DNA of 64,000 nt from JAPPHA01 sp964291635. GTDB lineage: Bacteria > Pseudomonadota > Alphaproteobacteria > Rhodobacterales > Rhodobacteraceae. Location: NCBI GenBank assembly GCA_964291635.2, contig OZ219905.1, positions 434,001-498,000 of the forward strand. Direction: 5' to 3'. This document shows, piece by piece, positions 53,336 to 62,530 of the stretch (position 1 is its first letter; each line of letters begins with the position of its first letter). The notes under the pieces are model-generated. The model did no database searches. It had not been told where the DNA came from and was given only the letters and a program-made list of their open reading frames with translations. The position numbers were made by a program, and so were the translations under genes.

Positions 53336-53871
53336 CTGGAAAGGGAGTTCATTCGGGCCGAAACAGCCGATCGTATCGCTTCCTGGTCATGGGCACCGGG
53401 CATGATCACCCGGACGATGTCTTCGGCGACCTCACCCGCCACGTTTTCGATCGACTTGATGGCGTTGGCCCTGATGTCCCTGATCCGCTCTTCGGATTCC
53501 GCGAGCTTCACGGAGATCCGCTCGTCAGCTTCGGCCGTGGCGGATTCAAGGTCCTTCGCGAATTCGGCCTTCGCCGAATCCAGGACTTCCCGGGCCTTGC
53601 TGCGCGCCTCTTTCAACGCCCGCTCGTACTGCTCCTCGCATTCAACCGCCTTCGCCCTGAAGGTCTCGGCGAGTTCAATATCGTGCTCTCTCGTTCTTTT
53701 CCGCTCGGCCAGGATCTCCCTGATTCTCGGAATCGCGATCCCGTTCAGGATGAGGTAAATGATGACGAGCGTAACGACCAACCAGAAAACCTGGTTGGGG
53801 AACGTGCTGAAATCAAGCTGCGGCATGCCTTCCGCATGCTGAGTCCCGACGGCATCGGTCTCGACTGCCAT
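53332..53871 (-). CDS. atpF': ATP synthase F0 subunit b'
   Basis: 179 residues. MPQLDFSTFPNQVFWLVVTL (about 16-35) is the conserved b' start with one membrane segment, then a long charged helix. Presence of both b and b' is typical of alphaproteobacteria and chloroplasts. Coupled to atpF (ATGA). Confidence 0.94.
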   Translation of the reverse strand: MAVETDAVGTQHAEGMPQLDFSTFPNQVFWLVVTLVIIYLILNGIAIPRIREILAERKRTREHDIELAETFRAKAVECEEQYERALKEARSKAREVLDSAKAEFAKDLESATAEADERISVKLAESEERIRDIRANAIKSIENVAGEVAEDIVRVIMPGAHDQEAIRSAVSARMNSLSS

Positions 53872-53984
53872 CCTTCCCCCCTTTTCCTCTGGTCCCGATC
53901 GTCGACCTGGCGTTCACCGATCACCGGCACGTAAAACGGGCATGCCGGGACCGGCGCACATGCCCGGTCTCAACCCGGTAGCGG

Positions 53985-54227
53985 CTACTGCGCGTACATG
54001 AGGAGCAAGGCGACCAGAAACGAGAAGATCCCGAGTGCTTCCGCAAAGGCAATACCGATGAACATCGTCGCCGTCTGCCCGCCCGCAGCGGCCGGATTGC
54101 GCAATGCACCGGAAAGATAGTTGCCAACGACATGGCCGACACCGACGGCGGCGCCTCCCATGCCGGTACACGCAAGTCCGGCACCGACGAGGGCGCCCAT
54201 TTCGACAAGATTGCCTTCTACTGCCAT
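53985..54227 (-). CDS. atpE: ATP synthase F0 subunit c
   Basis: 80 residues, two membrane helices. LVGAGLACTGMGGAAVGVGH is the glycine-rich first helix and IAFAEALGIFSFLVALLLMY the second with the proton-carrying Glu in FAEALG. ATG 54227, after AGGAGC. The loop RNPAAA is standard. Proton ring of F0. Confidence 0.97.
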   Translation of the reverse strand: MAVEGNLVEMGALVGAGLACTGMGGAAVGVGHVVGNYLSGALRNPAAAGGQTATMFIGIAFAEALGIFSFLVALLLMYAQ

Positions 54228-54280
54228 TTTTGATTGCTCCTTCAGAATTGTGAGATGGCTCCGGTCAGACCGGGTGGTGT

Positions 54281-55033
54281 TCAGTGATGTGGATGCAGCG
54301 CATCGTTCAGATACACGCATGTCAGGATTGTAAAGACATAGGCCTGGATGCAGACGACCAGGCTTTCCAGACCGTAAACGGCCATGATCGCCACGACCGG
54401 CGCGACCGATCCGATGCCGAGCACGCCGGCAAAACCGGCAAATACCTTGATGACTGCATGCCCCGCCATCATGTTGCCGGCCAGGCGAATGGAATGGCTG
54501 ACCGGGCGGACGAAATAGGAAATCACCTCGATGATCGCAAGGACCGGTCGCAGCGCGAGGGGCGCGCTGGAGATCCAGAACAGGCCGAGGAATTGCATGC
54601 CGTTCTTGACGAAACCCAAAATCGTGACGGCGATGAAAATGACCAGGGCCATGGTCGCGGTCACGGCGATATGGGACGTCGTGGTGAAGGACATCGGGAG
54701 CAAGCCCAGGACATTCGCAACCAGCACGAACAAGAAAATCGTCAGGATATAGGGGAAATACCGGAGACCTTCCCTGCCGGCAATGTCCTCGACCATCTTG
54801 TGCACGAAGCTGTAAAGCACCTCGGCAATCGACTGCATGCGGCCGGGTACGAGCCGGCGGCGACGCGGGGCCAGGACCATCAACCCGATAATCGCAAGGA
54901 CCGTCAGGCCCATCCACAACGTGACATTGGTCGGCGTGAAGATTCCGGTTTCCGTGCCTCCAAACAATGGCCGCACCAGAAACTGGTCCATGGGATGAAT
55001 ATTGAAGCCGCCGGTTTCCGATTCCGCAGCCAC
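54281..55033 (-). CDS. atpB: ATP synthase F0 subunit a
   Basis: 250 residues, about five to six membrane helices. Conserved essential Arg in SIRLAGNMMAGHAVIK (about 182), LLPMSFTTTSHIAVTATMAL and the C-terminal FTILTCVYLNDALHPHH. Proton channel with the c ring. Confidence 0.97.
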   Translation of the reverse strand: MAAESETGGFNIHPMDQFLVRPLFGGTETGIFTPTNVTLWMGLTVLAIIGLMVLAPRRRRLVPGRMQSIAEVLYSFVHKMVEDIAGREGLRYFPYILTIFLFVLVANVLGLLPMSFTTTSHIAVTATMALVIFIAVTILGFVKNGMQFLGLFWISSAPLALRPVLAIIEVISYFVRPVSHSIRLAGNMMAGHAVIKVFAGFAGVLGIGSVAPVVAIMAVYGLESLVVCIQAYVFTILTCVYLNDALHPHH

Positions 55034-55046
55034 GCGCGATACCCTC

Positions 55047-55388
55047 CTAGTTTTCGCCCCCGTCTTCCGTCGCGGAAGGCCGGAGCAACCCGGCGTTCCT
55101 GGTTCTTACCTCTTCTGCCGTTCTCATCATTGTGCGCACGCCTGCGGCAAAACCCAGCAAGGTGAACACGACAAGGAACAGCGGCAGCGTCCCGAACAAC
55201 CGATCCAACCCGAACCCGATACCGAATCCGAACACGAGGCCAATAACCAACTCGAGCACCATGCGCCACGCCAATTGTGCGGCGGATACGTGGCTTTGTT
55301 CCCGAGGCTCCGGTCTGTCGGCAAGCTTTGCCGCCTCGATTTTTCGTTCGAGAGCAGCCAATTCGTCCCGTTCGCGCGTATCGGGCAT
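55047..55388 (-). CDS. atpI: ATP synthase protein I
   Basis: 113 residues from ATG 55388 (MPDTRERDELAALERKIEAA). Two membrane helices with the family motif GFGIGFGLDRLFGTLPLFLV. First gene of the F0 operon, 14 bases before atpB. Probably aids c-ring assembly. An ATG at 55430 would add 14 residues. Confidence 0.9.
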   Translation of the reverse strand: MPDTRERDELAALERKIEAAKLADRPEPREQSHVSAAQLAWRMVLELVIGLVFGFGIGFGLDRLFGTLPLFLVVFTLLGFAAGVRTMMRTAEEVRTRNAGLLRPSATEDGGEN

Positions 55389-55764
55389 GTGGTCAACGGA
55401 TTTCGTCAGTACGCCGGCAGCCTGAACCACCGGGCGGACGGAAACTAGGTACCGTCCCTTCTGATGTCAAGATTGAAGTCACCAGCCGGAACCCGTGTCA
55501 CCGGGTTGAAATGCATCACTTTTTCCATGGAATCGACTCAGCCTCCGCTCATTCGTTCTCAGGGAAGGGGCAGAACCCCTTGATTGACCGACCGGCGGAC
55601 AACGCCACCGTGTTTGCGTGCATCCTGCCAGCGGACGCCGCCCTTACCAGCCGGGAACGCAGCGTCGCGACCTGACCCCGCCGGTCCGTCTCCGGCCATC
55701 GCAAGCAAGGCTCGTCCGGACTCATCCCCGGAGCTCGATCCCGTGTCCAGCCCGAGCGGGACAT

Positions 55765-56649
55765 TCATCCGGTCCGGACCAGCATGAATAACGCGACGAC
55801 AGTGGCTGCAACGCCCGCAAGGACAAGGGCCGGCGGAAAATGACCGGTCAGCATCACTTCCCAGGCAGTAACCCAGGTCGGAGTCAAATAGGTGTAGGCC
55901 ATGACTTTCGCCGATGGCAATCGTAGGGACCCGTATTGGAGCAAGAAAAAGCTCAAGACGCTCGCGGCAACCGACAGGTACGCGAGTCCCAGCCAGAAAA
56001 TGACTGGCAGGGCGTTCCACTCGGTCCGAAACAGTTCAGGCAGGCTGATGGCCGTCAGCAACAGCCAGCCGGCAACCGACATTCCGAAAGTGGATACCAG
56101 GATCGGTTCACCTCGTACTAGCCGGGCGACCAGCGGTACGTAGACGGCGTGGCATACGCATCCGACCAGGTAGATCGCTTCACCGCGCCCAATGTCAAAC
56201 CGCAGGATCGCGACCGGATCCGCGCGAAAGATCACCCAAACAGCACCGCAGGCGCCCACGGCGAGGGCGACGGCAACCCGCCCGGTCAGAACCTGGCGCA
56301 ACAGGAAGTATGCCGCGATCGCGGACATGATGGGGGTTAGCGTGAACACCGCAGAGGCTGAAACGGCCGGCGCGGTTTTCAGCCCTTCGAACATCAGGAC
56401 AAAGTAGGTTGCGAACAGAGCGCCCAGCACGGCGTAACGCCACGGGGCACGAAAATGCGCGCGCCTGATTCCCGGGCCCATCACTGCCCAAATCCCGATT
56501 ATGACGCCCGATATGAAGAACCTGAGAGCCATGATCGCCGTCGGTTCCACCAGGTTCGAAATCCGGCTCCCGATGCTGAAGGAACCGGCAATCAGCATCG
56601 AGAATGCGAACATGGCGAGATGGCCGCGGGCCTCGGAAGACAAATTCAT
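55765..56649 (-). CDS. EamA-type (DMT) transporter
   Basis: 294 residues, ten membrane helices in two EamA repeats (about 8-140 and 150-290), with GEAIYLVGCVCHAVYVPLVA starting the second and SVAASVLSFFLLQYGSLRLP near its end. Exporter-type permease of metabolites; substrate unknown. Stands alone, with no coupled neighbour. Confidence 0.9.
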   Translation of the reverse strand: MNLSSEARGHLAMFAFSMLIAGSFSIGSRISNLVEPTAIMALRFFISGVIIGIWAVMGPGIRRAHFRAPWRYAVLGALFATYFVLMFEGLKTAPAVSASAVFTLTPIMSAIAAYFLLRQVLTGRVAVALAVGACGAVWVIFRADPVAILRFDIGRGEAIYLVGCVCHAVYVPLVARLVRGEPILVSTFGMSVAGWLLLTAISLPELFRTEWNALPVIFWLGLAYLSVAASVLSFFLLQYGSLRLPSAKVMAYTYLTPTWVTAWEVMLTGHFPPALVLAGVAATVVALFMLVRTG

Positions 56650-57383
56650 CGGGATTACGTGCTTGGCAGCGCGACGGCCGGAAATTGGAGCGGGTGCACG
56701 CGCGCGGCCAAGGCCGCGCTTCGAAGCCCGAATTCAACGGGCGATACGGAACGAGGCGTCCGGGACCGGCGTATCCCCATGGCGGGGAGCGTTTGCAAAG
56801 GCAACCCCGTTGACCGGTGAAATCGATCGAATAGCCGGATCGTTCGCGTTTCAGTCATCGACATGGGTCCAACAATCATGCACGCACAAATATGCAACTG
56901 TTCGACAACTGCAAGATTCGTTCGTGAGGTGCTGGAGAGAACCTTGCCGGGATTTCGCATTTTCAGGTGGCCGCGAGTCTCGGGGTTTCGCGGATTTTCC
57001 TGCGGAAATCCCGCGAGGTCGCAACATGCATGGCTTCATTCGGAATAGTCGGGCCGCGACCAGGGCATCGATCGCTTGACCCGGAATCCTGACGGACCCC
57101 GACAGGTGATCGTGCCGGTTCCCGGGCACTGCTGTTCCTCAGCGGATCACGGACGAAACTTCCTTTCGAACCGGACTGCGGACTTGACCGGCATTGACGC
57201 GAAGGCGGGCACGGTTTATCTGCCTCCCTGATTCCGGAAGGTCATTGACTTCCGGTCCCTCGGAGGATTCCGGGGATCTCCATCCGTCAGCGAGTTTCGC
57301 CCGCGGATGACAAACTGCTATGGGGAATACCCGCATGGCGCCGTTTTCCGAACGGCGTGATTGCCGCGAACCGGAGCACCGAC
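56650..57383. other. Upstream region of ffh, no gene seen
   Basis: 734 bp. No frame reads like a protein. The promoter of the ffh-rpmE cluster should be in its right half. I did not find a structured RNA by eye. Confidence 0.4.
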
Positions 57384-58907
57384 ATGTTCGAAAACCTTTC
57401 CGAGCGCATAAACAGCGTCTTCGGCAAACTGACAAGCAAGGGCGTACTCCGTGACGAAGATATCGACTCCGCGCTCCGGGAGGTCCGGATCGCGCTTCTC
57501 GAAGCCGATGTCGCGCTTCCGGTCGTGCGCGGTTTCGTCGCAGACGTTCAGGAAAAGGCGCGAGGCCAGGATGTCATCAGGTCCATCGCTCCGGGTCAGC
57601 AGGTCGTCAAGATCGTCCACGACGAACTCGTCAATGTCCTGACCGGCGGAACCGAAGGTCGCGAGAGCCTCCGAATCGACAATCCGCCTGCCACGATCCT
57701 TGTCGTCGGCCTGCAAGGGTCAGGCAAGACGACAACGACCGCGAAGCTGGCAAAGCGGCTTCAGGAAACCGAAGGCAAGCGGGTTTTGATGGCCTCGCTC
57801 GATGTCCGCCGTCCGGCTGCAATGGAACAGCTCGCAATTCTCGGAACCCAGACAGGGGTTGATACGCTCCCGATCATGTCCGGCGAAGATGCCGTCGGGA
57901 TCGCCAGGCGGGCATGCCAGTTTGCCGCAATCAACGGATATGACGTGCTCCTGCTCGACACGGCCGGTCGCCTGCACGCAGACGACGATCTCATGGCCGA
58001 GGCGGAAGCCGTTCGTGACGCCTCGAACCCGCGCGAGACTCTCTTGGTCGCCGACGGGCTGACTGGCCAGGACGCGGTCAATGTCGCCCGCGCATTCGAT
58101 TCAAGAATCGGCGTGAGCGGCGTCATCCTGACACGCATGGACGGCGACGGGCGGGGGGGAGCCGCGTTGTCGATGAAAGCGGTCACCGGCAAGCCAATAC
58201 TGTTCGTCGGCCTTGGCGAACAGGTGGACGCACTCGAAGTCTTCCACCCTGAACGGATTGCCGGGCGGATACTCGGAATGGGCGACATCGTCACCCTGGT
58301 GGAAAAGGCGCAGCAGGTTGCGGAAAAACAGGAGGCGCAACGCCTGCTCAAGCGCCTTCGACGAGGACAGCTGTCCATGAACGACATGATGTCCTACTTC
58401 GAGCAGATCAACAGGCTCGGGGGCCTCTCGGCCATGGCCGGCATGGTTCCCGGTGCCGGGAAGCTCCTGCAACGGCGCGGCGACCCCGGCGGACTCGACA
58501 GGTATGCCTCTCGAGGCATCGCCCTCATTCAGTCGATGACCCCCCGCGAGCGGGCCAACCCGGCACTGCTGAAGGCCAGCCGGAAACGCCGGATCGCCCG
58601 GGGGGCCGGGCTCGAGGTCAGCGACCTCAACCAGCTCCTCAAAATGCATCGGACCATGAACGGTACGGTGAAGAAAATGGGGCGGCAGGGAATGCTCAAG
58701 GCGGCGGCGGAGATGTTCGCCAAGTCCAAGGGGAATCAGGAGGAGCCGGACCTGAAGACGGATGAACTTGAAATTCCGGGTCTGGCAAACCTGCCGGGTC
58801 AGCTTGGCGGAGCAGGACTTCCTGGTGGAATTCCGGGGCTGGCCCTGCCGCGTCAGAACCCGGGCATGTTCGCTGGCCGCGGCCGGAAGCGTCGCAAGAA
58901 ACGATGA
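57384..58907 (+). CDS. ffh: Signal recognition particle GTPase
   Basis: 507 residues from ATG 57384. N domain (about 1-85), G domain with LQGSGKTTTTAKLAKRL (P-loop, about 108), DTAGRLHADDDLM (about 192) and the ILTRMDGDGRGG base site (about 250), then the methionine-rich M domain (about 330-507) binding signal peptides and 4.5S RNA. Upstream ATG at 57357 is not family-like. Membrane protein targeting. Confidence 0.97.
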   Translation: MFENLSERINSVFGKLTSKGVLRDEDIDSALREVRIALLEADVALPVVRGFVADVQEKARGQDVIRSIAPGQQVVKIVHDELVNVLTGGTEGRESLRIDNPPATILVVGLQGSGKTTTTAKLAKRLQETEGKRVLMASLDVRRPAAMEQLAILGTQTGVDTLPIMSGEDAVGIARRACQFAAINGYDVLLLDTAGRLHADDDLMAEAEAVRDASNPRETLLVADGLTGQDAVNVARAFDSRIGVSGVILTRMDGDGRGGAALSMKAVTGKPILFVGLGEQVDALEVFHPERIAGRILGMGDIVTLVEKAQQVAEKQEAQRLLKRLRRGQLSMNDMMSYFEQINRLGGLSAMAGMVPGAGKLLQRRGDPGGLDRYASRGIALIQSMTPRERANPALLKASRKRRIARGAGLEVSDLNQLLKMHRTMNGTVKKMGRQGMLKAAAEMFAKSKGNQEEPDLKTDELEIPGLANLPGQLGGAGLPGGIPGLALPRQNPGMFAGRGRKRRKKR

Positions 58908-59464
58908 CGGCGCCGTCCACATCGAAAGCGGTCACCACTGGCCGGTCCGAAGTCGTTACGCCGACGCTGACGACGGATCGGCTGACTCTGCGCCCCCATC
59001 GACTTGATGACTTCGAAGCCTACTCGGGACTTCTGACATCCGACCGATGCCGATTCATGGGTGGTCCGCATGATCCCAAGACTGCCTGGCTCTGGTTTGC
59101 CTCCGACATCGTGCAGTGGCGCTTTTTTGGCCACGGCGGACTTGCGGTCGTGGAAAACAGGTCCGGCGCCTGCGTCGGCCAGGTTGTCCTGAACCGCCTG
59201 CCCGGGTTTCCCGAACGGGAACTTGGCTGGATGGTCTACGAAGAATTCGAAGGAAATGGCTACATGACCGAAGCCGCGACGTGCCTGAAGTCATACGCCT
59301 TTGAAACGCTCGGCTGGTCGACGCTCGTCAGTTACATCAGCCGCGAGAATGTCCGCTCGATCGCCCTTGCGAAGCGTATCGGCGGCCGAATTGACCCGGA
59401 AGCTGACGGTCCGGAGCCGTACGACCTGGTCTTTCGGTACCGAGTTGAGGAGTGCAATTCATGA
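58904..59464 (+). CDS. GNAT-family acetyltransferase
   Basis: 186 residues. LTTDRLTLRPHRLDDFEAYS is the RimJ/RimL-like start, ELGWMVYEEFEGNGYMTEAA the acetyl-CoA-binding loop (Q/R-x-x-G-x-G/A as EFEGNGYMTEA), and ENVRSIALAKRIGGRID the final motif. ATG overlaps the ffh stop (ATGA) and its own stop overlaps the next start, so it is inside the ribosome-related operon. Substrate unknown. Confidence 0.9.
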   Translation: MTAPSTSKAVTTGRSEVVTPTLTTDRLTLRPHRLDDFEAYSGLLTSDRCRFMGGPHDPKTAWLWFASDIVQWRFFGHGGLAVVENRSGACVGQVVLNRLPGFPERELGWMVYEEFEGNGYMTEAATCLKSYAFETLGWSTLVSYISRENVRSIALAKRIGGRIDPEADGPEPYDLVFRYRVEECNS

Positions 59465-59754
59465 AGATACCTCCTGACGTTGACCGAGTTCTCAAGGATC
59501 ACCGGGACAGTATCGATCGGCTCGACGCGATTCTCGTCTACACGCTCAGTGAAAGGTTTCGGCACACGAAGGCCGTCGGTGAACTCAAGGCAACGCACAA
59601 GCTGCCTCCGGCCGACCCCGAAAGGGAAGCCCGGCAGATCAGCCGGCTAGAGAAACTGGCCCGCGATGCGGGTCTGGATCCCGAATTCGCAAAGAAATTT
59701 TTGAACTTCATCATCAAGGAAGTCATTCAGCATCACAAACACCTCGCAAAGTGA
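59461..59754 (+). CDS. Chorismate mutase, AroQ type
   Basis: 97 residues, all-helical. RDSIDRLDAILVYTLSERFR (first helix with the active-site Arg pattern), HTKAVGELKATHKLPPADPE and EFAKKFLNFIIKEVIQHHK. Converts chorismate to prephenate. Its place between ffh and rpsP is a known alphaproteobacterial arrangement. Start overlaps the preceding stop (ATGA). Confidence 0.92.
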   Translation: MKIPPDVDRVLKDHRDSIDRLDAILVYTLSERFRHTKAVGELKATHKLPPADPEREARQISRLEKLARDAGLDPEFAKKFLNFIIKEVIQHHKHLAK

Positions 59755-59800
59755 CCGGAATCGACCCAACCATCAACGCCTTGACCAGGGAGAAAGACAC

Positions 59801-60142
59801 ATGGCCATGAAAATCCGACTTGCGCGCGGAGGTTCCAAGAAACGTCCGTTCTACAGAATCGTCGCGGCCGACAGCCGCATGCCGCGCGACGGCCGATTCG
59901 TCGAAAAGCTTGGAACCTACAATCCTCTCCTCCCGAAGGACAACAACGACCGCGTGTCGCTGAATCTCGAGCGAATCCGCTACTGGCTGGACCAGGGTGC
60001 AACACCAACCGACCGAATTTCGCGATTTCTCGAGTCCGCGGAAGTCCTCGTCAAGAAGCGGCGCAACAACCCGATCAAGGGCCAGTTGAGGAAGAAGGCC
60101 CGGGAGCGTTCCGAAGCGGAAAATCCAGGAGAAGATGCCTGA
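59801..60142 (+). CDS. rpsP: Ribosomal protein bS16
   Basis: 113 residues. KIRLARGGSKKRPFYRIVAA and ADSRMPRDGRFVEKLGTYNP are diagnostic. The alternative ATG at 59807 gives the same core. Charged C-terminal extension. Confidence 0.97.
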   Translation: MAMKIRLARGGSKKRPFYRIVAADSRMPRDGRFVEKLGTYNPLLPKDNNDRVSLNLERIRYWLDQGATPTDRISRFLESAEVLVKKRRNNPIKGQLRKKARERSEAENPGEDA

Positions 60143-60277
60143 AGCCAGGAAAATTCCCGGGTTGAACACAATGGCCAATGTCCGGGGCACGTCCGTCGTC
60201 CGGCGGCTTTTCGATGATACCGTTGCGCCTCTCGGTTTCCGTCACCCGGAGCGTCCATCCGGTCAGACGGCGGTTCG

Positions 60278-60787
60278 ATGAACAAGTCCGGTCTGGTTTG
60301 TCTTGGGCGGATTCTCGGGGCTCACGGAGTAAAAGGCGATGTCCGTGTCGAAAGTTTCTGTGCCGACCCGGCTTCTCTGGCGAGCTACGGCCCACTGGTG
60401 ACAGGGAACGACTGCAGGGAACTCGATCTCGGTATCAGGAATTCCGTTGGCAGCAGTCTCGTCGCAACGATCAAGGGCGTCGATACGCGGGAGCAGGCGG
60501 AGTCGCTGAAGGATGCTTTCCTTTTTGTCGAACGGAACCGGTTCCCCGAGCCGGAAACGGAAGAATACTATGTGGCTGATCTCGTCGGGCTCAAGGCGGT
60601 TGACACGTCGATGCATGAACTCGGAACCGTCGTGGCCGTTCAGAACTATGGCGCGGGCGACATGCTGGAAGTCGAAAAACCGCCCTCGACTGAGACGATC
60701 CTGCTTCCGTTCACCAAGGATACGGTTCTTTCAATCGATCATTGCGCTGGACAGATCGTCATTGATCCACCCGACGGGGTCATTTGA
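60278..60787 (+). CDS. rimM: Ribosome maturation factor RimM
   Basis: 169 residues. LVCLGRILGAHGVKGDVRVE start, PRC-barrel with EEYYVADLVGLKAVDT, LEVEKPPSTETILLPFTKDT. Binds uS19 during 30S maturation. Standard position between rpsP and trmD. Confidence 0.95.
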   Translation: MNKSGLVCLGRILGAHGVKGDVRVESFCADPASLASYGPLVTGNDCRELDLGIRNSVGSSLVATIKGVDTREQAESLKDAFLFVERNRFPEPETEEYYVADLVGLKAVDTSMHELGTVVAVQNYGAGDMLEVEKPPSTETILLPFTKDTVLSIDHCAGQIVIDPPDGVI

Positions 60788-60862
60788 TTGTCGGCCCGTG
60801 GGAAGTGCCGCTCAGCGGCGACGGGCGACACCGGGACGACGGCTTCGCCGAAGGGAGAGTCG

Positions 60863-61738
60863 ATGACGAGCGAGTCCAATGTGCGTGACCGCACGGCCGA
60901 AAGCTTGACCGGGCCGGCCGCGCTTCCCGAACCCAGTGTCTGGACTGCACGGGTCATTACCCTGATGCCGGAATCTTTTCCCGGCATCCTTTCCCATGCG
61001 CTCGCCGGTTCAGCACTCGAGAAAGGACTTTGGGACCTTCAGACGGTCAATCTTCGCGAATTCGGACACGGTCGGCACCGGTCTGTCGACGACACGCCAG
61101 CTGGCGGAGGCGCCGGCATGGTCATGCGCGCCGATGTTGTCGCAAACGCACTCGACCATGCTGCATCCAATACTCCGCCAGACCGGCAGGAGTGGCCTGT
61201 CGTCTGCCTTTCGCCGCGCGGAACCCTATTCCGCCACGACTTTGCGCGGCGCTGGTCGCAAGCACGTGGCGTCACGCTGCTGTGCGGCCGTTTCGAAGGA
61301 ATCGACGAGCGCGTCATTGAAGAGTACGCGCTGGAGGAAATCTCGATCGGAGACTTCGTCCTGACCTGCGGAGAAGTTGCGGCCCAGGTCTTGATTGATG
61401 CCACCGTTCGCCTTATACCGCGCGTTCTCGGTAACCCCGACTCGATCGAAGAAGAATCATTTGCCGCTGGACTGTTGGAATATCCGCAGTATACGCGGCC
61501 CGCAACGTGGCGTGGTCGCGGGATTCCGGAAGTCCTGCTCTCAGGCCATCACGCCGAGATCGCCAGGTGGCGTCGTGCAAGATCGGAAGACCTGACCCGG
61601 GCGCGGAGGCCGGATCTCCTGGAAGCCTGGCCGAAAGCAAGGGATGAGGGTCACGACACGCTGCCGGGACCGGTAGGGAATGTGAATGCCCGCGGACCTG
61701 ATCCGCGGCCGCGAGGAAAACGACATGAACATGATTGA
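60863..61738 (+). CDS. trmD: tRNA (guanine-N1)-methyltransferase
   Basis: 291 residues from ATG 60863, which follows AAGGGAGAG by a few bases; a longer start at 60788 would include the intergenic region. Trefoil-knot motifs: SVDDTPAGGGAGMVMRADV (about 72), LLCGRFEGIDERVIEEY (about 142) and EISIGDFVLTCGE (about 163). C-terminal domain with NPDSIEEESF. The last 14 bases overlap rplS. Confidence 0.96.
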   Translation: MTSESNVRDRTAESLTGPAALPEPSVWTARVITLMPESFPGILSHALAGSALEKGLWDLQTVNLREFGHGRHRSVDDTPAGGGAGMVMRADVVANALDHAASNTPPDRQEWPVVCLSPRGTLFRHDFARRWSQARGVTLLCGRFEGIDERVIEEYALEEISIGDFVLTCGEVAAQVLIDATVRLIPRVLGNPDSIEEESFAAGLLEYPQYTRPATWRGRGIPEVLLSGHHAEIARWRRARSEDLTRARRPDLLEAWPKARDEGHDTLPGPVGNVNARGPDPRPRGKRHEHD

Positions 61739-62120
61739 ACAGCTCGAGGCAGAACAGGTCCGTGATCTTGCGACCCGGATACCGGATTTCAAGGCCGGTG
61801 ATTCAATTCGTGTCGGATACAAGATCGTCGAAGGAACCCGGTCGCGTGTCCAGAACTACGAGGGCATCTGTATTTCTCGCAAGGGTGGTGACGGCATAGG
61901 GGCTTCGTTTACCGTTCGGAAGATCTCCTTCGGCGAGGGAGTCGAAAGGGTCTTCCCGCTTCATTCGACAAATATCGAAAGTATCACGGTCATTCGCCGT
62001 GGACGCGTGCGCCGCGCGAAGCTGTACTACTTGCGCTCCCGGCGCGGGAAGTCCGCACGAATCGCCGAAAAGACCAACTACCGGCCAAGGTCCGGTTCGA
62101 AGACGGAGGAACAGGACTGA
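61725..62120 (+). CDS. rplS: Ribosomal protein bL19
   Basis: 131 residues from ATG 61725, preceded by GAGGAAAA. FKAGDSIRVGYKIVEGTRSR, VQNYEGICISRKGGDGIGAS, GRVRRAKLYYLRSRRGKSAR. Starts inside the trmD gene end, which couples them. Confidence 0.97.
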   Translation: MNMIEQLEAEQVRDLATRIPDFKAGDSIRVGYKIVEGTRSRVQNYEGICISRKGGDGIGASFTVRKISFGEGVERVFPLHSTNIESITVIRRGRVRRAKLYYLRSRRGKSARIAEKTNYRPRSGSKTEEQD

Positions 62121-62341
62121 TGAAAAAGGGCCTGCATCCCGATTACCACAAGATCGAGGTCAAGCTGCTTGACGGCACAACCTACGAGACACGATCAACC
62201 TACGGTTCGGAAGGCGATACTCTGACCCTCGAGATTGATCCGTCGGCTCATCCGGCGTGGACCGGCGGCGGGTTGAAACTCGTTGATTCCGGCGGCCGGG
62301 TTTCCCGGTTCAAGAAAAGATACGAAGGTCTCGGGTTCTGA
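62120..62341 (+). CDS. rpmE: Ribosomal protein bL31
   Basis: 73 residues. MKKGLHPDYHKIEVKLLDGT and the C-terminal FKKRYEGLGF are typical. It lacks the Cys-x-x-Cys zinc pair (zinc-independent form). The ATG overlaps the rplS stop (TGATG). Last gene of the cluster. Confidence 0.95.
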   Translation: MKKGLHPDYHKIEVKLLDGTTYETRSTYGSEGDTLTLEIDPSAHPAWTGGGLKLVDSGGRVSRFKKRYEGLGF

Positions 62342-62352
62342 TCCGATTTCGG

Positions 62353-62366
62353 CCCGGGAAACCGGG
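62353..62366 (+). terminator. Small hairpin after rpmE
   Basis: CCCGG-GAAA-CCGGG, a stable GNRA-type tetraloop stem 12 bases after the rpmE stop; no T-tract follows. It may be a processing or stability stem rather than a true terminator. Confidence 0.4.
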
Positions 62367-62530
62367 TCACTTGATCTGATCGTCGCGTCTTCTTTCCCCA
62401 GCGCAGGTCTCACGCGCGCGCGATGTCAAACGCGTCCGCGGTCAGGCCTGCATTCTCGGTTCCCATTCCCAAGGGAACTCCTGGTTCCGGCAGAAACAGG
62501 CGAACGCACAGGCGTTCGGCACATTCGAAT